Shown one piece after another: positions 6,770 to 9,151 of a stretch of DNA of 9,151 nt. The stretch covers positions 1 through 9,151 of the forward strand of contig CAMYXE010000022.1 in assembly GCA_947303165.1 (NCBI GenBank), in the 5' to 3' direction. The position numbers were made by a program, and so were the translations under genes. The notes beneath the pieces are model-generated. The model saw only the letters and a program-made list of their open reading frames with translations, had not been told where the DNA came from and ran no database searches. The DNA comes from an uncultured Pseudomonadota bacterium. GTDB lineage: Bacteria; Pseudomonadota; Alphaproteobacteria; Rs-D84. Position 1 is the first letter of the stretch. Every line of letters begins with the position of its first letter.

Positions 6770-7366
6770 ATGTTAAGACAAATTGATGTAGTTTTATTTG
6801 ATTTTGATGGGACCTTGTCTTGGCCTGACTCAAATGTTGCTTTCGGGCGATATTGTATGCGGCGTTCGTTAAGGCCTTGGTTGTTTTTACCGTTGATGGG
6901 AATTTGTTTTATTGTTCGTATGTTTAATCATGGCGGTGTATGGTGGCGTGAAAATATGCGTCGCTTTCTGACCGCGGATATGGTAAAACGTTTTGCACCT
7001 GGCTTTATTCATGAACACAAACGCAATCGGTTTGGTTGGGCAAAAGATAAAATAGCCGAAGAACATTCGGCTGGAAACAAGGTGGTATTAATTTCTACAT
7101 CGCCAGATTATTTGATTCCTGATTTAGTTAGTGATATGGGTTTTGATGCGGTGTTATGTTCCAAAATGGATTTTAATAAGCCACGGAAATATAAATTCCT
7201 GTGTTGGGGTAAAAATAAAGTTATTGCACTGGATGAATGGGCCAAGGCGAATAAATTTATTCCGCATGTTGTGCGTGCATATTCAGACAGTAAGTCTGAT
7301 ATGCCAATGATGGAAATCGCTGACAGGCAAATATGGATAAATCCGAAAACGGGTATGCCAAAATAA
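6770..7366 (+). CDS. HAD-IB family phosphatase, resembling phosphatidylglycerophosphatase C
   Basis: A 198-residue HAD hydrolase of the phosphoserine-phosphatase (IB) type. Motif I is FDFDGTL with nucleophile Asp11 and Asp13; motif II is LISTSP (Ser109); the motif III Lys is probably Lys150 in WGKNKV; motif IV is YSDSKSDMP with Asp173 and Asp177. A hydrophobic stretch in the cap (about 37-51, with R-P-W-L-F-L-P-L) suggests membrane contact. From memory, E. coli PgpC (YfhB, 211 aa) shares this cap stretch, the 'IT/S-x-SP' motif II and a YSDS-x-x-D-x-P motif IV followed by a basic/aromatic W-x-x-(T/N)-P end. A lipid phosphatase role (PGP to phosphatidylglycerol) is thus plausible but not proven; another small phosphomonoesterase is the alternative. 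AAGGA (6757-6761) lies 8 nt before ATG 6770. It is a single-gene unit with its own promoter and terminator. Confidence 0.85.
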   Translation: MLRQIDVVLFDFDGTLSWPDSNVAFGRYCMRRSLRPWLFLPLMGICFIVRMFNHGGVWWRENMRRFLTADMVKRFAPGFIHEHKRNRFGWAKDKIAEEHSAGNKVVLISTSPDYLIPDLVSDMGFDAVLCSKMDFNKPRKYKFLCWGKNKVIALDEWAKANKFIPHVVRAYSDSKSDMPMMEIADRQIWINPKTGMPK

Positions 7367-7369
7367 CAG

Positions 7370-7394
7370 AAAATCCGCCGTATAGGCGGATTTT
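7370..7394. terminator. Bidirectional intrinsic terminator between the HAD gene and the unknown gene
   Basis: Perfect hairpin: AAAATCCGCC (7370-7379), loop GTATA, GGCGGATTTT (7385-7394), with T runs on either strand. It serves the plus-strand HAD gene (stop at 7366) and the minus-strand unknown gene, whose stop codon (7395-7393) overlaps it by 2 bases. It has the same overall length (25 nt) and gap (26 bp) as the terminator at 5626-5650. Confidence 0.88.
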
Positions 7395-8067
7395 ATTGCA
7401 TTGTATTGCCTTTTAATTGTTCCTGTGCCCAGAGGGGCATTTTATCTAATTTTACACTTTCTTGCAATGCCCATGTGACTTGTTCAATTTTATATATTTT
7501 GTCTCGTCTTTTTTGTTCCGCCTCGTTGACGTCTAAACTTTTATTTCTTAAATCTTGCCATTGTTGATTATTTTTTACATGGTTCCATTCTTGTTGTCGG
7601 TTTTTGCTTCTGAACGTTTCGCCATTGGATAAAGGAACAAAAAATCCTGTTTCGTGGAAACGGAACAGCCTTTCCATTATGTTTTTTATTTCGTAACTTG
7701 GGCTGATAATCATTCCTTGACCTGGAACATATATCGCGCCAATGCCGTTATTGCCAGAAGTTATTCCGTATCTAAAATGTTTGTCTGAATCAACCGCCCC
7801 TTGTTTATTTATATCTAATTCGTCTATTACAGGAATTTCATAGGTTTGTTTCCTTTCTTGTGAGTAAAGCTGCAATGGGGCTTCGTGGCCAGAATATATT
7901 TTTATTGCATACATAGGTTTTTCGCCATCCATGAATATATATGGTTCGACATTACCATTTCTTAGAAATATAAAATCTTCATTTTCTTTGAACCCTAATT
8001 CCGCCAGAACATTCAGTATGCCATTTTGGCGGATGATTTCGCCTTTTTCAATTTCAAAATTAGTCAT
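7393..8067 (-). CDS. Protein of unknown function (224 aa)
   Basis: I do not recognise this family. The product is a soluble, cytoplasmic-looking protein with no signal peptide or membrane segment. Residues 1-40 look helical and acidic (MTNFEIEKGEIIRQ, LNVLAELGF). Residues 38-140 look strand-rich with aromatic and Gly residues (Y-I-F-M-D-G, Y-G-I-T-S-G-N-N-G-I-G-A-I-Y-V-P-G-Q-G-M). The C-terminal part, from about 150, is polar and helical, with many Gln, Asn, Lys and Trp. I start at ATG 8067, because GAGGAG (8082-8077) sits 9 nt upstream; the frame stays open to a TTG at 8151 that has no ribosome binding site and overlaps rmuC. It lies downstream of rmuC in the same direction with a 73-nt gap, and probably has its own promoter in that gap. 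Reading frame, ribosome binding site and terminator all support a real gene. Confidence 0.75.
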   Translation of the reverse strand: MTNFEIEKGEIIRQNGILNVLAELGFKENEDFIFLRNGNVEPYIFMDGEKPMYAIKIYSGHEAPLQLYSQERKQTYEIPVIDELDINKQGAVDSDKHFRYGITSGNNGIGAIYVPGQGMIISPSYEIKNIMERLFRFHETGFFVPLSNGETFRSKNRQQEWNHVKNNQQWQDLRNKSLDVNEAEQKRRDKIYKIEQVTWALQESVKLDKMPLWAQEQLKGNTMQ

Positions 8068-8091
8068 ATTTTCATTCTCCTCGTCCCGATT

Positions 8092-8121
8092 ATTGTACCA
8101 TATTTTTCTTTGTTTAACAAA
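8092..8121 (-). promoter_or_regulatory. Possible promoter and palindromic site of the unknown gene
   Basis: Minus strand: TTGTTA (8120-8115), 17 nt, TACAAT (8097-8092), giving a start near 8085. A perfect palindrome, TTTGTT-T-AACAAA (8109-8121), covers the -35 and could be an operator. No terminator hairpin is visible between the rmuC stop and this point, so read-through from rmuC is also possible. Confidence 0.4.
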
Positions 8122-8140
8122 CCAAAACACCGTTGAGCGA

Positions 8141-9019
8141 TTATTTGTCAAAATCTAATTCTTTTATTTTTTCTGCACGTGGGGTGATTTTGTTTATGGA
8201 GGTTTGTAATTGTTCGATATCTGTTTGAGCCAGGTTAAAATGTTGTGACACTTTGCTCGCACGTTCGGTCAGGCGTCCCAAATCAGATAGTAATAAATCC
8301 AATTCTTTTTTGATTTGACCGGCAACACGTTTGATTTTTATATCTGATAAAATTGCGCGAATTGTGTTTAATGTTGCCCACAATGTTGATGGTGACACAA
8401 TAAATACTTTATGGCGTGCGGCATATTCAACTGTGCCTGTAAATTCACGATGCAATGTTTCAAATATAGATTCTGATGCGATAAACATCATTGCGACATC
8501 GGCGGTTTTACCAGGAATAATGTATTTTTCGGCAATTGCGTCAATATGTTTGCGTACATCCAATTCAAATTGCTTGCGATACATTTCTGGATTGTCGTCG
8601 CTAGTCATATGGTTATAAGATTCCAGTGGAAATTTGCTGTCTATTATCATGTCACCCGGCGGATAGGGCAGGCGGATTATACAATCTGGTCGGACGCCGG
8701 TATCAAGCACACTTTGAAAGGCATAGGTTTCAGGTGGCATTATATCGGTAATCAAATCTTCCAATTGACGTTCGCCGAATGTGCCACGGGCCTGTTTATT
8801 GCCCATAAGGATGTTCTTGAAATTTGCCATATCTGAACTAATCGTTTTTAGTTCGTTTGCGTTTTGAGCCAATACGCCCAGTCTTTCAGACAATCGCTCG
8901 CGCAGGCGTGCATTGTCTTCGCGCAGGGCCGACATATCAATACCATTTGGACGCATTAATAGCGCACCAATCATTAGAATTATAATCCCGCACATCGCAA
9001 TTAAAATATAAGTTGTCAT
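8141..9019 (-). CDS. rmuC: RmuC-family protein, membrane-anchored
   Basis: A 292-residue RmuC protein, a predicted PD-(D/E)xK-type nuclease linked to limiting DNA inversions at short inverted repeats. An N-terminal membrane segment (about 3-22) is followed by a coiled coil (about 27-70). The core includes GTFGERQLEDLI (79-90), RPD at 110-112 and MIIDSKFPLESY (124-135). Asp112, Asp127 and Lys129 are the likely nuclease residues, with Glu83 nearby. A second helical region closes the protein. It is shorter than E. coli RmuC (475 aa), mainly in the coiled coil and tail. I start at ATG 9019, because AAGGA (9031-9027) lies 7 nt upstream; ATG 9040, seven codons earlier, has no such site. It is divergent from the def-like gene, a pairing known from alphaproteobacteria. 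Confidence 0.9.
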   Translation of the reverse strand: MTTYILIAMCGIIILMIGALLMRPNGIDMSALREDNARLRERLSERLGVLAQNANELKTISSDMANFKNILMGNKQARGTFGERQLEDLITDIMPPETYAFQSVLDTGVRPDCIIRLPYPPGDMIIDSKFPLESYNHMTSDDNPEMYRKQFELDVRKHIDAIAEKYIIPGKTADVAMMFIASESIFETLHREFTGTVEYAARHKVFIVSPSTLWATLNTIRAILSDIKIKRVAGQIKKELDLLLSDLGRLTERASKVSQHFNLAQTDIEQLQTSINKITPRAEKIKELDFDK

Positions 9020-9040
9020 TTGGATTTCCTTTGCTATCAT
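9013..9040 (+). promoter_or_regulatory. Promoter of the def-like gene
   Basis: TTGTCA (9013-9018), 16 nt, TATCAT (9035-9040), each five of six to consensus. The predicted start is near 9047, with a leader of about 16 nt to ATG 9063. The -35 overlaps the rmuC start codon (9019-9017, minus strand). Confidence 0.55.
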
Positions 9041-9043
9041 TTA

Positions 9044-9071
9044 ATTATAAAAGGATTTATGTATGTTGCAA
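9044..9071 (-). promoter_or_regulatory. Promoter of rmuC
   Basis: Minus strand: TTGCAA (9071-9066), 16 nt, TATAAT (9049-9044), identical in boxes and spacing to the tRNA-Gln promoter. The predicted start is near 9037, with a leader of about 18 nt to ATG 9019. The -35 lies within codons 2-3 of the def-like gene. Confidence 0.55.
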
Positions 9072-9151
9072 ATGAAACTTTGTGGCGATTTAATTTTGCG
9101 GGAAAAGTGTTTGCCTGTTGATACCATTACAGACGATATTTTGCATACAAT
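9063..9151 (+). CDS. def: Peptide deformylase, N-terminal fragment (runs off the window)
   Basis: Only 29 codons are visible. The peptide reads like the N terminus of peptide deformylase, the metalloenzyme that removes the formyl group from nascent proteins: a short strand, then D-L-I-L-R-E-K-C-L-P-V, where the family has 'D-P-x-L-R-x-x-(A/C)-x-P-V', then I-T-D-D-I-L-H-T, leading into the first long helix. The metal-binding motifs lie beyond the window and cannot be checked. AAGGA (9051-9055) lies 7 nt before ATG 9063. An out-of-frame ATG at 9059 leads to an early stop and is not used. Next to rmuC, a def gene (often followed by fmt) fits alphaproteobacterial gene order. Confidence 0.72.
   Translation, partial: MLQMKLCGDLILREKCLPVDTITDDILHT

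Noticed and set aside
8068..8151. N-terminal extension of the unknown gene to a TTG at 8151
   Set aside because: It has no ribosome binding site and would overlap rmuC. ATG 8067 has GAGGAG 9 nt upstream, and the extension contains the candidate promoter.
9020..9040. Seven-codon longer RmuC start at 9040
   Set aside because: There is no ribosome binding site upstream. It also covers the AAGGA that serves ATG 9019 and begins almost at the predicted transcription start.
1..9151. CRISPR array, insertion sequence or prophage
   Set aside because: I found no regularly spaced repeats, no terminal inverted repeats with transposase, and no phage genes. The tRNA edge shows no integrase or att duplication within the window.

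Overview
The window looks like a compact, AT-rich chromosomal segment of a Gram-negative bacterium, most likely an alphaproteobacterium with a small genome. The Gram-negative call rests on a TolC-type outer membrane protein with a signal peptide beside an RND permease. The alphaproteobacterial call rests mainly on an rmuC gene divergent from what reads as the start of a peptide deformylase gene (def), a neighbourhood I know from that class. It is an inference, not a proof. I see no insertion sequence, CRISPR array, integrase or other mark of recent transfer.

Layout, left to right: (1) a tRNA-Gln(UUG) gene on the minus strand, cut by the window edge at its 3' end. (2) A tight plus-strand operon: a MarR-family regulator, a TolC-family outer membrane factor, a very short periplasmic adaptor-like protein and a 1006-residue RND permease. 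It ends in a bidirectional terminator. (3) thyA (thymidylate synthase) on the minus strand, convergent with the operon. (4) A plus-strand HAD-IB phosphatase resembling PgpC, divergent from thyA. (5) After a second bidirectional terminator, a minus-strand gene of unknown function (224 aa). (6) rmuC, minus strand, with an N-terminal membrane anchor. (7) The first 29 codons of a plus-strand def-like gene, running off the window.

The most interesting part is the operon. Its order (regulator, outer membrane channel, adaptor, RND pump) is that of a drug or envelope-stress efflux system, but two parts are non-canonical. The adaptor is only 199 aa. It keeps an N-terminal membrane segment and a recognisable beta-barrel/membrane-proximal half but has no room for the alpha-hairpin that normally docks onto TolC. 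The permease has Ser-Asn where AcrB-type pumps have the proton-relay Asp pair in TM4, and Asn in place of the TM10 Lys. The system may be a pump driven differently, a partner of a second complete pump, or a lipid/envelope transport device using an RND scaffold.

Regulatory layout is unusually legible. Several predicted promoters share TTGnnn boxes, a 16-nt spacer and TATAAT-like -10 boxes. tRNA-Gln and the efflux operon can share one palindromic -35 box. rmuC and def promoters overlap. Both convergent gene pairs are separated by exactly 26 bp, filled by 25-nt symmetric terminator hairpins.
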